This document shows, one piece after another, positions 18,036 through 26,777 of a stretch of DNA of 64,000 nt (positions within the stretch are counted from its first letter, which is position 1; every line of letters starts with the position of its first letter). The stretch is from Prevotella sp. khp7. Lineage in GTDB: Bacteria; Bacteroidota; Bacteroidia; Bacteroidales; Bacteroidaceae. Location of the stretch: positions 290,622 through 354,621 of the forward strand of contig NZ_FOIV01000001.1 in the NCBI RefSeq assembly GCF_900109055.1, written 5' to 3'. Position numbers and translations under genes: made by a program. The notes under the pieces were generated by a model. It was not told the origin of the DNA. It did not search any database and worked only from the letters and a program-made list of their open reading frames with translations.

Positions 18036-18120
18036 CCTCTACTTAGTCGTAATGAAACTATAGGTTTGTCGTAATGAAACTATGAGTTTCATTACGACTA
18101 AGTAGGAGTTGTATTACGAC
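18036..18120. repeat. Inverted repeat with extra internal copies, between convergent genes
   Basis: A perfect 21-bp inverted repeat (18039-18059 and 18085-18105, arms ending GTCGTAATGAAACT) encloses a further direct copy of GTCGTAATGAAACTATG at 18068-18084; another inverted fragment GTATTACGAC follows. It lies between convergent genes and could terminate both, although no U-run follows. Confidence 0.6.
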
Positions 18121-18148
18121 CAACGCACACGTATCCTCAAGAAAATAA

Positions 18149-19462
18149 TTATTTGCAGGGATTGTTTATCTCGAATATCTTCATGCGCTCTTCGAGGAGA
18201 GCATACTGATGATCTTCGATAAACGAGGTACAAACACGAAGCCCTTCTTGCTCTGAGCCACAGGTTATGAGGCAAATGGCCGATACACCATAGTACATCA
18301 GCTCATGGGCCAATTCCCCACTCGTCATACCAGGATAACCTATCGTGAAGTAGAAACCATCGGCAATGGGCTCGTCGAGGTCTTTATCATATACCACATA
18401 GAAATTATGGCGACAGAAAATCTCCTTCAACTTCCTGGCACGTTCACCATACACGCTGATCTCCTTTCTGAAATCATACCTCCCTTCGTATGCGGCCTTC
18501 AGCATGGCTGCCATCGCATACTGGGCACTGTGACTAGTACCGGAAGACAAGGCATAGAGCATACGGGTAGAGAACACAGGGCCAAAAGGCAGTCCCTGAT
18601 AGCGCTCTGAGAGGTCATCGAAATGGCGATGGAACAATGCGTCGGAGATACAAGTGACACCAATGCGCTCGCCAGCATAGCTGAATGCCTTGGAGCCGCT
18701 GATAAGCAACATATAGTTGTCTGTATAGCGAGCTACCGTGGCCTGATATGGCGGCTGGAAAGGCGTAGAGAGGTCTTTACGGAAGTCCATGGCGAAATAG
18801 GCAAGGTCTTCCATCACAATGACATCGTACTTGGTGGCCAGTTCGCCGATAGTCTTTAGCTCTTCCTCACGCAGGCAAATCCACGAGGGGTTGTTAGGAT
18901 TTGAATAGACAATGGCACAGATATTCCCCTTTGAAAGATAGCTCTCCAACTTACTACCGAGTTTATCACCACGGTAGTCGTACACGTCGAAGGTCTCATA
19001 CTTCACCCCCATAACCTGCAGCTGCATCTTCTGAACAGGGAATCCCGGATCGATAAAAAGCACGGTGTCCTTTGTCTTATCTCGCTGTGAGCATGTAAGG
19101 AACGAAGCAAAGGTGCCTTGCATAGAGCCACTCACAGGAATACATCCTTCAGGTTTTATATCTACGCCAATGAATGCCTTGACAAACTGAGAAGCAGCTT
19201 CTTTCAATACGGGGGCACCTTGAATATCAGGATAAGAATGGGCAATGCCGTCTTGTAGGGCCTTAATCTGGGCATCGACACCCACCTGAGCAGCAGGCAG
19301 TCCAGGGATGCCCATCTCCATCTTAATAAACTCTACGCCACTGGTCTTCTCTGCTTTGGCGGCTACTTGTTTTACCTCACGGATGGTTGCCTTGGCAAAA
19401 TCCTCGATTCCCAACTCAGCCACCAGCGAGTCTACTATTTCTCTTTTAATCGGAGTTTCCAT
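18149..19462 (-). CDS. Class I/II PLP-dependent aminotransferase
   Basis: 437 residues. Fold-type I aminotransferase: VSGSMQGTFASF substrate/PLP loop (~109), YSNPNNPSWICL (~187), EDLAYFAMDF (~220) and the PLP lysine in ISGSKAFSYAGERIG (~258). It is downstream of iorA-iorB on the same strand, so it probably supplies the 2-oxoacid (such as indolepyruvate or phenylpyruvate from Trp, Phe, Tyr) used by the ferredoxin oxidoreductase, or uses it in reverse for amino-acid synthesis. Substrate is inferred from context. A ~95-bp repeat lies between it and iorB. Confidence 0.87.
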   Translation of the reverse strand: METPIKREIVDSLVAELGIEDFAKATIREVKQVAAKAEKTSGVEFIKMEMGIPGLPAAQVGVDAQIKALQDGIAHSYPDIQGAPVLKEAASQFVKAFIGVDIKPEGCIPVSGSMQGTFASFLTCSQRDKTKDTVLFIDPGFPVQKMQLQVMGVKYETFDVYDYRGDKLGSKLESYLSKGNICAIVYSNPNNPSWICLREEELKTIGELATKYDVIVMEDLAYFAMDFRKDLSTPFQPPYQATVARYTDNYMLLISGSKAFSYAGERIGVTCISDALFHRHFDDLSERYQGLPFGPVFSTRMLYALSSGTSHSAQYAMAAMLKAAYEGRYDFRKEISVYGERARKLKEIFCRHNFYVVYDKDLDEPIADGFYFTIGYPGMTSGELAHELMYYGVSAICLITCGSEQEGLRVCTSFIEDHQYALLEERMKIFEINNPCK

Positions 19463-19476
19463 AATGATATTTATTT

Positions 19477-19570
19477 GGCGCGGATTAACGCGGCTCTCTT
19501 TTTAGAGAAACACTGCTATTTTGGGGCTTAGCAGCCGTGTCTTTATTTTAAAGCCGTGTTAATCCGTGCC
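19477..19570 (+). repeat. ~95-bp dispersed inverted-repeat element, copy 1
   Basis: Outer arms of 19 bp (19477-19495 and 19552-19570, GGCGCGGATTAACGCGGCT against the complement GGCACGGATTAACACGGCT) with two G-U-compatible mismatches. Inner sequence includes CTCTCTTTTTAGAGAAACAC and CAGCCGTGTCTTT. It is homologous, in opposite orientation, to 37145-37239. Located between iorB and the aminotransferase, probably within one transcript. Confidence 0.8.
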
Positions 19571-19578
19571 GAAAATTA

Positions 19579-20151
19579 CTACTTTTGAGCGGCTCGGCCT
19601 ATGGCGAGGGCTTTGATGTTGGCATCTACGATGGCATCGCCTTTGCGTGCGAATACACGACGGATGGCATCCTCTAACTTATCGTACTCGATACCCAGTG
19701 CCTTCTGGGCAGCACCCAAAAGAATCACATTGGCTGAGCGAGGAACACCATTATCCTTAGCAGCCTGCTCAATGTCGAGCACGATTACATTCTTTATCTT
19801 ATTCAGATCGCTCTTAATCGTCTCTATATCAGGGTAATTTGGAATATTAACAAAAGGAGTGCTTGAGGTGATAATCCATCCGTCTTTTGAGAGGAACGGC
19901 AGATAACGCAGCGCCTCCATTGGCTCCATAGATATAATTACATCAGCGCCACCTAAAGGAATTAAATCGCTACTAATAGGATTGCTTGAGATACGCAAAT
20001 TTGACTGTACATCGCCTCCACGCTGAGACATGCCATGCACTTCGGCCTGCTTGATATAGAGGTTCTCCTTCATGGCAGCCTCACCGATAATAGTGGCAAT
20101 AGAAAGGATACCCTGCCCTCCTACACCGCATAAGATAATATCTGTTTTCAT
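19579..20151 (-). CDS. iorB: Indolepyruvate ferredoxin oxidoreductase, beta subunit
   Basis: 190 residues, gamma-type domain of 2-oxoacid:ferredoxin oxidoreductases, opening MKTDIILCGVGGQGILSIA and with EVHGMSQRGGDVQSNLRIS (~40-58), both diagnostic of IorB. Works with IorA to decarboxylate arylpyruvates to aryl-acyl-CoA while reducing ferredoxin. The ATG at 20151 overlaps the iorA stop by four bases; a longer in-frame start inside iorA was rejected. Confidence 0.92.
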   Translation of the reverse strand: MKTDIILCGVGGQGILSIATIIGEAAMKENLYIKQAEVHGMSQRGGDVQSNLRISSNPISSDLIPLGGADVIISMEPMEALRYLPFLSKDGWIITSSTPFVNIPNYPDIETIKSDLNKIKNVIVLDIEQAAKDNGVPRSANVILLGAAQKALGIEYDKLEDAIRRVFARKGDAIVDANIKALAIGRAAQK

Positions 20152-21758
20152 TTCTTTGCCTCCTTTGCTTTCTTTTGTTTCAAATGACGTTGTAATGTCT
20201 GCATACATTCACGACGAGGAATAATCACACTCACGCCATGATAGTTAATCTCATCGCGAATAGCTGCTGTAATCTCTGGCATGTTCTTGGGGATGGGGTT
20301 AACAACCTTGAGGTGATCCTCCGAAAGGCCTAAGCCCTTACAGATAGCCTCGAACTTATTGGTTCCAGCAGAGTCCTGTCCTCCAGTCATAGCCGTAGTC
20401 AGATTGTCTGATATAATCACCGTTATGTCAGCATTCTCATTGATGGCATCGAGTAAGCCAGTCATACCTGAATGGGTAAAGGTAGAATCACCAATGATGG
20501 CTACAGCTGGCCATTGTCCTGCATCTGATGCGCCCTTAGCCATCGTAATTGAAGCACCCATGTCAACACAAGAATGGATGGCTTTGTAAGGAGGCAGGAA
20601 ACCAAGGGTATAACAACCAATATCGCCAAACACACGAGCATTGGGATATTCCTTCAACACCTCATTCAATGCAGTATATACATCACGATGGCCACAGCCC
20701 TGACAGAGTGCAGGCGGACGTGGTGTAACGTCTTCACATGGCGCATAGCTTTCTGAGCTCTCAATACCGAGGGCCTTCTTCAGAAAATCGGGATTGAGCT
20801 CACCTGTACGAGGGAGTTCTCCCGTAAGGCGACCTTTGATAACAGCATTGCCAGGCATCACGCCTCGCACTTGGTCCTCAATAAACGGTTGACCCTCTTC
20901 GGCAATCAGCACGAATTCACAGTCGTCAGTCATGCGACGAATGAGTTTCTTAGGAATAGGATACTGAGAGATTTTCAGTACGGGGAAAGGACAACCATTG
21001 GGATAACATTCCATAAGATAGTTGTACGCAATACCGCTGGCTATGATACCCAACTTATGATCTGGAGCATCGATATACTTATTATATTTTGAATCTACCG
21101 CCATCTGCTCGAGAACGGGCTGCTGACCTGTTACGACAACATTACGCTTACGGGCAAATGCAGGCAAGAGAACCCAGTTGCTTGCCTGGGCATCGTAGTT
21201 GAGTTCGTTCTGAGGACGTGCCTCTTCTTTCACCTCTACAACGGCACGGCTATGTGCCATACGAGTTGTAACACGCATCAGAATTGGAAGATGAAGCTGC
21301 TCTGAGAGTTCGAAAGCCTCTCCCATCATATCATAAGCTTCCTGCTGAGAGCTAGGCTCAAGTGTAGGAATCATGGCAAACTTTGCATAGAAACGCGAGT
21401 CTTGTTCGTCCTGCGAAGAGTGCATTGAGGGATCGTCGGCCACCAGCACAATAAGTCCGCCATTGGTTCCTGTCATAGCAGAGTTTACAAAAGGGTCGGC
21501 ACATACGTTCAGACCTACATGTTTCATACACACCAGTGCTCGTTTGCCCATATACGACATACCGAGTGCTGCTTCCATCGCAGTCTTCTCATTCGTAGAC
21601 CAGCGACGATGGATGTTTCTCTCTTTGGCAATGGGGGACTCTTGGATATACTCGGTGATTTCCGTAGAAGGAGTACCCGGATAGGCATACACACCACTCA
21701 AGCCTGCGTCGATAGCGCCCTGAGCAATCGCCTCGTCTCCCAATAAAAGCTTTTTCAT
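20148..21758 (-). CDS. iorA: Indolepyruvate ferredoxin oxidoreductase, alpha subunit (no C-terminal ferredoxin domain)
   Basis: 536 residues. Contains the pyrimidine-binding N-terminal domain (YPGTPSTEITEY, ~21), the central region, and the C-terminal TPP domain with ALCQGCGHRDVYTAL (~353) and GDSTFTHSGMTGLLDA (~411). Classic IorA proteins run on to about 600 residues with two 4Fe-4S clusters; here the protein ends IIPRRECMQTLQRHL without a CxxCxxC motif, so electrons must pass to ferredoxin in another way. First gene of iorA-iorB-aminotransferase, with a -7 box at 21797. The ATG at 21758 is preferred over an upstream start that would overlap the promoter. Confidence 0.9.
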   Translation of the reverse strand: MKKLLLGDEAIAQGAIDAGLSGVYAYPGTPSTEITEYIQESPIAKERNIHRRWSTNEKTAMEAALGMSYMGKRALVCMKHVGLNVCADPFVNSAMTGTNGGLIVLVADDPSMHSSQDEQDSRFYAKFAMIPTLEPSSQQEAYDMMGEAFELSEQLHLPILMRVTTRMAHSRAVVEVKEEARPQNELNYDAQASNWVLLPAFARKRNVVVTGQQPVLEQMAVDSKYNKYIDAPDHKLGIIASGIAYNYLMECYPNGCPFPVLKISQYPIPKKLIRRMTDDCEFVLIAEEGQPFIEDQVRGVMPGNAVIKGRLTGELPRTGELNPDFLKKALGIESSESYAPCEDVTPRPPALCQGCGHRDVYTALNEVLKEYPNARVFGDIGCYTLGFLPPYKAIHSCVDMGASITMAKGASDAGQWPAVAIIGDSTFTHSGMTGLLDAINENADITVIISDNLTTAMTGGQDSAGTNKFEAICKGLGLSEDHLKVVNPIPKNMPEITAAIRDEINYHGVSVIIPRRECMQTLQRHLKQKKAKEAKK

Positions 21759-21796
21759 TGATAATATTACTTTAGATGATTTACGTTTTATAGTGC

Positions 21797-21805
21797 GCAA
21801 AGGTA
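21797..21805 (-). promoter_or_regulatory. -7 box of the ior operon
   Basis: TACCTTTGC on the minus strand, about 39 bases upstream of the iorA ATG. Confidence 0.65.
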
Positions 21806-21829
21806 CTACTTTTCAATCGAATAAACAAA

Positions 21830-21862
21830 TAAATGCGGCCTTATTTTCTAAAGCCGCATTTA
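21830..21862 (-). terminator. Terminator downstream of the FadL-like gene
   Basis: Ten-bp perfect stem TAAATGCGGC / GCCGCATTTA around a 13-base loop, between the outer-membrane protein stop (21892) and the ior promoter. On the minus strand it is followed by TTTGTTTATT. Confidence 0.7.
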
Positions 21863-21891
21863 TATTCAATCGCTATTCAGATTTAAAAATC

Positions 21892-23448
21892 CTAGAAGGT
21901 ATAACCAAGCGTTAGCAACAACTGATGGCGCTTATTACTGACATCAGAAACGCCCTGTGTGCCTTCATAAGACTGGAAGGGATGGAACTCACCATTCGTA
22001 GCACTATACTGATATGCCAAATCAATATTAAAATTATTGGTTCTATAGCCCATACCTACCGTCAGGCGATGGGTGTCCTTCCAATTAGTATAGTCGGTGG
22101 TTGACGAATACATCACACCAGGAGAGTCGAGCGTCATATCACGAACACCTGCTTTATCATAAGCAGCAGAAACGTAGTTATATCCAAAACGGATGGCTAA
22201 TGACGGATCGGGCTTATACTCAAGGCCTGCCTTCAGGGTATGAACACCCTTTAATGAACGTTCTGTATTACGCTTCATAACTTCATCGGTAGAACTGTCA
22301 GCATTGTCGTAATAATCATATCCATCGATGATACGGTTCTGGCTAGCGCCATAGTCGCTATACTCATAGCTAAGTCCAAGAGCCAAGTCAGAACCAACCG
22401 TATGTCCAAGACTGGCTCCGAATTTCCAAGGAGTATAGAAATGGAAATCATAACTCTCATCACTTGAGCCATTATCCCAAGAACCATATGAGGCTGTATT
22501 ATTTATCATATATGTGCTATTGCTTGAAGTAAGTTCATACCACGTCGGTGTAGCAATAGAAAGTCCGAAGCGGAAAGGTGATTCCTCAACAGGACGAACA
22601 ATGATACCAGCCTTGATGTCGATACCTGTTCCATCTATCTTACGCTGATCACCATAAGCCACTGAGCCACAAACGCCCTTAGAATCTAAAAGTTGTTCTG
22701 CATATTCAGAATATCCTTTATAGTTGACGTCCTTAACCCCGATAGTAAGGCCCCAGTAAAAGCGGTCATTATGATTACCACTGATATTGAAATCATAGTC
22801 AGCTATCCAACCGCGATGAGCTCTGTCAAAGGAGTATGAATTGGCATCATTATAATAGAAGTTATTATCTTTAGGATCAAGCAAGAGCACATTGGCATTC
22901 AGATAGTCTGCCTGCGAGAAGTTCTGGGCACGATAATCGGTGCCATTCTCCCATCCCATCACTTCATCATCCTTATTAAAATCAAATTCATAAAAGTGTT
23001 CTTTTGCCTTATAATAAGTAAGGCCGTTTTGTGAACAACCCCTCAAAGAATTAGCCGCCGACAGAATCTGGTCGAAGTTACGGCTCTTATGATAGTTGAA
23101 GGCGAAGTTAATGAACGTGGACTGACTTGGACGAGCAGAATAGACAATACCAACCTGATCAAAACTCATGTTTGTCTTATTCAGTCCATCAAACTTAACA
23201 GCATCCTGTTGAGACACTAAGCCCAAACTGATACTGGCTGTTGAATGACGGAAGAGACCAATACCTGCAGGGTTGGTAGAAATGGTTGAGATGTCAGCAC
23301 CCAAAGCTTCCATTGCACCACCCATACCTACATAGCGTGCTGTACCATTAAGATCATTGCCCAACAGACGAGCACTTTCATATGTATCCTGTGCAATTGC
23401 AGGCAGGAATACTGCCATAGCGATGGCTGTGAAAACAATTTTCTTCAT
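21892..23448 (-). CDS. FadL/OmpP1-like outer-membrane transport protein
   Basis: 518 residues with a signal peptide (MKKIVFTAIAMAVFLPAIAQ) and the FadL-family plug region ARYVGMGGAMEALGADISTI followed by STNPAGIGLF (~37-66). The remainder alternates short aromatic-flanked strands, as in a beta-barrel, and ends in a C-terminal phenylalanine (LLLTLGYTF) typical of outer-membrane proteins recognised by BamA. FadL-type porins take up hydrophobic compounds; the substrate is unknown. Downstream (same strand) of the Tyr/Trp-rich secreted protein gene with a 41-base gap, so likely co-transcribed. Confidence 0.85.
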   Translation of the reverse strand: MKKIVFTAIAMAVFLPAIAQDTYESARLLGNDLNGTARYVGMGGAMEALGADISTISTNPAGIGLFRHSTASISLGLVSQQDAVKFDGLNKTNMSFDQVGIVYSARPSQSTFINFAFNYHKSRNFDQILSAANSLRGCSQNGLTYYKAKEHFYEFDFNKDDEVMGWENGTDYRAQNFSQADYLNANVLLLDPKDNNFYYNDANSYSFDRAHRGWIADYDFNISGNHNDRFYWGLTIGVKDVNYKGYSEYAEQLLDSKGVCGSVAYGDQRKIDGTGIDIKAGIIVRPVEESPFRFGLSIATPTWYELTSSNSTYMINNTASYGSWDNGSSDESYDFHFYTPWKFGASLGHTVGSDLALGLSYEYSDYGASQNRIIDGYDYYDNADSSTDEVMKRNTERSLKGVHTLKAGLEYKPDPSLAIRFGYNYVSAAYDKAGVRDMTLDSPGVMYSSTTDYTNWKDTHRLTVGMGYRTNNFNIDLAYQYSATNGEFHPFQSYEGTQGVSDVSNKRHQLLLTLGYTF

Positions 23449-23489
23449 AATCTGATAGAATTTATGTCATTGACTACATTTTCATTACT

Positions 23490-24467
23490 TTATCTGCGTC
23501 CGCCAAGGCTACCGCCGCCACTTCGGCCGCCACCAGAGCTACCGCCGCCACTATTGCGTGAGCCACCGCCGCCGCCAAAGCTGCCACTACTGCTGCTGCG
23601 AGTGTTGCTGTTTCCACTATAGCTGCCATAGTTGCTTCGAGAGCTGTTAGTAGAATTACTATAGCCACTATCACCGCCGCGACGCCCGCTAAAATTACCG
23701 CTACGACTACGCTCTGAGTTGCCACTGGTATAGACGCGTCCACCACCCATCGATGCCGCACGATCTCTCAGACTTCCCATCCTCTGGCTGTTACCCGCAA
23801 CCGGACCTCTTCCACTATAGTACGAACCATGACTAGAACCACGACGATCTATAGTACCAGAGTTACCGGTATGGCCATAATAGTGACCGCTGCCGCCTCC
23901 ACCATAATAGTAATAGGGATATCCCCAGCCATAATAACCATAGTAGTATGGATACCCCCAGCCATACCAAGAGTAATACCAAGGATCATACCAACCATAA
24001 GGGCTCATATACCAAGGATCATACCAGGCAGAATACCACGACGGTCCGTAATACCACGACGGTCCGAAATACCAAGGATCATACCAGCTATAACCATAAC
24101 GGTTATAATACCATGGTGAATGCCACGCCCAAGTGCTCGCGCCTGCCCGATAACCAGCCCAGAAAGCTTCATTATCGCTCAGATCATAATCATCGAAGCG
24201 TGTCATTCTTTTTGTATACTTATAATCTTCAGATAGAACAGAATCCGGATAGACACCTTTTGTCTCACTGAAATCGATGATATCCATCTTCGTAGAGTCA
24301 CCAACGATGTCCTCATATGAACTCTGAACTTTATCGTCCGTCACTACCTCTATCTTCGTAACCTTTTTGTCTTTCTTCTTAGGAACGAAGTAGAGATCAT
24401 CATCCTGAGCCATCATAGCCAACGGCATGGCTCCGATAAGCATGGAAATTAGTAACAGTTTCTTCAT
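23490..24467 (-). CDS. Secreted Tyr/Trp/Gly/Ser-rich low-complexity protein
   Basis: 325 residues with a signal peptide (LLLISMLIGAMPLAMMAQ). Residues ~30-110 are an ordinary charged region; ~112-195 form an extreme aromatic stretch built from units such as WYDPWYFGPSWYYGPSWY and GWGYPYYYGYYGWGYPYYYY; the C-terminal ~110 residues are Gly/Ser/Arg/Asn-rich (GSFGGGGGSRNSGGGSSGG) and end GGRR. No conserved domain is recognised. Composition resembles cohesive, self-associating or adhesive proteins. It precedes a FadL-like barrel gene, and carries a -7 box at 24496. Confidence 0.75.
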   Translation of the reverse strand: MKKLLLISMLIGAMPLAMMAQDDDLYFVPKKKDKKVTKIEVVTDDKVQSSYEDIVGDSTKMDIIDFSETKGVYPDSVLSEDYKYTKRMTRFDDYDLSDNEAFWAGYRAGASTWAWHSPWYYNRYGYSWYDPWYFGPSWYYGPSWYSAWYDPWYMSPYGWYDPWYYSWYGWGYPYYYGYYGWGYPYYYYGGGGSGHYYGHTGNSGTIDRRGSSHGSYYSGRGPVAGNSQRMGSLRDRAASMGGGRVYTSGNSERSRSGNFSGRRGGDSGYSNSTNSSRSNYGSYSGNSNTRSSSSGSFGGGGGSRNSGGGSSGGGRSGGGSLGGRR

Positions 24468-24495
24468 TTTCTTCCTTTATTTATTGGTTTACGAT

Positions 24496-24504
24496 GCAAA
24501 AATA
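24496..24504 (-). promoter_or_regulatory. -7 box for the Tyr/Trp-rich protein gene
   Basis: TATTTTTGC on the minus strand, about 29 bases upstream of the ATG at 24467. Confidence 0.55.
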
Positions 24505-24569
24505 CAATGATTTTTAGTGCAAATTTAGGGAAAAACCCTAACTTATAGTAGGATTTTCCCTATTTTTTG

Positions 24570-24578
24570 TAATTTTGC
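24570..24578 (+). promoter_or_regulatory. -7 box of prmA
   Basis: TAATTTTGC, 20 bases upstream of the prmA ATG, giving a very short leader. Confidence 0.55.
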
Positions 24579-24597
24579 ATTAAAAATTAACACACTT

Positions 24598-25452
24598 ATG
24601 AAGTATTTCGAAGCAACATTCACCATTTCGCCCTACTCTGCTGATGCCTCTGATATCCTCGCAGCTATCGCAGGAGAAGTGGGTTTTGAGACTTTTGAAG
24701 AAACAGTTACCGGGCTTAAAGGATATATCCAGCAACAACTATTCAACGAAGCCTCTCTTAATGAGGCTCTCAAAGACTTTCCTTTTGAAGAGACCACTAT
24801 TACCTATGAAATAAAAGAAGCAGAAGACCGTGACTGGAACGAACAATGGGAACAAGAAGGATTCGAACCTATCGTTGTTTCAGAAAACCTCATTATTCAC
24901 GACGGGCGTCATCTGCCAAGTTCTGTCTCATCCGAATGTACCCAGATAGAGATAGATGCACATCTGGCTTTCGGCACTGGCACTCATGAAACAACACGTA
25001 TGATTTGCAATACCATTCAATCACTTCCGCTCAAAGGCACGAAAGTGTTGGATTGTGGTACAGGAACAGGTATTCTGTCTATCTGCGCTTTGAAATTCGG
25101 AGCTAGCGAGGCTGTTGGCTATGATATTGACGAGTGGTCTGTTGATAACGCACGCCATAATGCCATCATCAATCAGGTAGACGACCGCTTTACATCATTA
25201 CTTGGCGACGCTTCTGTTTTAGATAAAATAGATGGCACGTTCGGACTTATTACGGCAAATATCAACCGTAATATTCTTATGGCTGACTTACCCCAGTTCC
25301 GCAAAAAGATGACTAAAGGCTCAACACTGATTCTGAGTGGTTTCTATACAAACGATTGTGAACAACTGATTGAGAAAGCGAAATCATTGGGGCTCACTCT
25401 GAAACAACAAAAAGCAGACCACGACTGGGCCTGCCTGATGTTTATTTGCTAA
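24598..25452 (+). CDS. prmA: Ribosomal protein L11 methyltransferase
   Basis: 284 residues. Class I SAM methyltransferase with the PrmA-specific DAHLAFGTGTHETTR segment (~120-134) and the SAM motif KVLDCGTGTGILS (~149), plus the NxN-type motif ITANINRNIL (~220). The N-terminal ~100 residues form the substrate-recognition domain. Trimethylates ribosomal protein L11. Monocistronic; converges on gldE with only 11 bases between stops and no obvious terminator. Confidence 0.94.
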   Translation: MKYFEATFTISPYSADASDILAAIAGEVGFETFEETVTGLKGYIQQQLFNEASLNEALKDFPFEETTITYEIKEAEDRDWNEQWEQEGFEPIVVSENLIIHDGRHLPSSVSSECTQIEIDAHLAFGTGTHETTRMICNTIQSLPLKGTKVLDCGTGTGILSICALKFGASEAVGYDIDEWSVDNARHNAIINQVDDRFTSLLGDASVLDKIDGTFGLITANINRNILMADLPQFRKKMTKGSTLILSGFYTNDCEQLIEKAKSLGLTLKQQKADHDWACLMFIC

Positions 25453-25463
25453 ATTTTCAGATT

Positions 25464-26774
25464 CTACTTTTCGTGAATGACGACCTTGATTTTTGATATT
25501 CGATGGCCATCAAGTTCAGTAACTTCAAACGTGAAGTTCTGATAATCTATACGCTCGTGAAGTTCAGGGAAATCGCCTTTTATCTCAAGCAATAATCCCG
25601 CCAAAGAGTCCGCATCACCCTCCACTTCCTCAAAGGTTTCATCATCGAGATCAAGAATCTTAAAAAAGTCAGAGAGCAATGTCTTTCCCTCAAAGACATA
25701 TGTATTGGCATTGATTCGTGTATACGTTTTCTCTTCCTCATCATATTCATCATTAATCTCACCGACAATCTCTTCCAAGATGTCTTCAAGCGTAATGATA
25801 CCACTGGTACCACCATATTCATCCACCACGATGGCAATATGAACTTTGTTTTCCTGGAAGTCGCGTAACAAATCATCAATCTTCTTTGTCTCAGGAACAA
25901 AATAAGGAGGACGAATCAGTGACTGCCAACGGAAATTAGCAGGTTTAGAAAGATGAGGCAGTAAATCCTTAATATAAAGAATACCACGGATATTATCTAT
26001 CGTGTTCTGGTAAACAGGAATACGCGAATAGTTATTTTCAACAATACACTTCAACACTTCTGGAAATGGAAGACTGAAATCAAGGTCTACAACATCCTGA
26101 CGCGATGTCATTACCTCCTTAGCAGTCTCATCACCAAAACGAACAATGCCCTCAAGCATATTCTTCTCTTCTTTGAGTTCATCTTCATCCGTCAGTTCCA
26201 GAGCCTGTTCCAAATCATCCACACTAAGCACACGATTTTCTTTCTGCACCACCTTCTCTGCAAGCATTCCAGAACGAATCAATACCGAACTAAGCGGATA
26301 GAACAATTTACTAAGTACTTGAATACCGCCTGCTGACATACGGCAAAACGCAAGCGCATGTTGACCAGCATATACTTTCGGCATTATCTCTCCGAAAAGA
26401 AGAAGCAGGAATGTAAGTAATATGGTAACAACAATAAACTGCAACCAATAAGCCATACCGAAATCCACGACATGGGCAAAGAAATAATTGCAGAGCATGA
26501 TAATTGTCACGTTCACCAGATTATTGGTAATCAATATCGTAGCCAACGTGCGTTCTGAATCCTCTCTTAGATTCTGGATTTTACTGTCAGCCTCATTCTT
26601 TTCCTCCTCTAATTCATTCAAATCATGAGGAGATAACGAGAAGAAAGCAATTTCAGAGCCAGATGCATAACCAGAGAAGATCAATAACAAACAAGCGAGC
26701 ACACCTGCCACAATAGCACCTGTTGTCGGTACTAACAGTTGTACTTCGCTAAAGAGTTGTTGAAGATAATCCAT
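25464..26774 (-). CDS. gldE: GldE-like CNNM/CorC-family membrane protein
   Basis: 436 residues: an N-terminal DUF21 domain with about three to four transmembrane segments (around 20-40, 85-130), a CBS-domain pair (about 205-330; DEYGGTSGIITLEDILEEIVGEI is its hallmark, here seen from DEYGGTSGIITLEDILEEI on) and a C-terminal CorC_HlyC domain. In Bacteroidota the gene next to ssb is annotated gldE, needed for gliding in motile relatives; Prevotella-like organisms do not glide, so a role in ion homeostasis is as likely. Starts 3 bases after the ssb stop, so co-transcribed. Confidence 0.85.
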   Translation of the reverse strand: MDYLQQLFSEVQLLVPTTGAIVAGVLACLLLIFSGYASGSEIAFFSLSPHDLNELEEEKNEADSKIQNLREDSERTLATILITNNLVNVTIIMLCNYFFAHVVDFGMAYWLQFIVVTILLTFLLLLFGEIMPKVYAGQHALAFCRMSAGGIQVLSKLFYPLSSVLIRSGMLAEKVVQKENRVLSVDDLEQALELTDEDELKEEKNMLEGIVRFGDETAKEVMTSRQDVVDLDFSLPFPEVLKCIVENNYSRIPVYQNTIDNIRGILYIKDLLPHLSKPANFRWQSLIRPPYFVPETKKIDDLLRDFQENKVHIAIVVDEYGGTSGIITLEDILEEIVGEINDEYDEEEKTYTRINANTYVFEGKTLLSDFFKILDLDDETFEEVEGDADSLAGLLLEIKGDFPELHERIDYQNFTFEVTELDGHRISKIKVVIHEK

Positions 26775-26777
26775 AGA

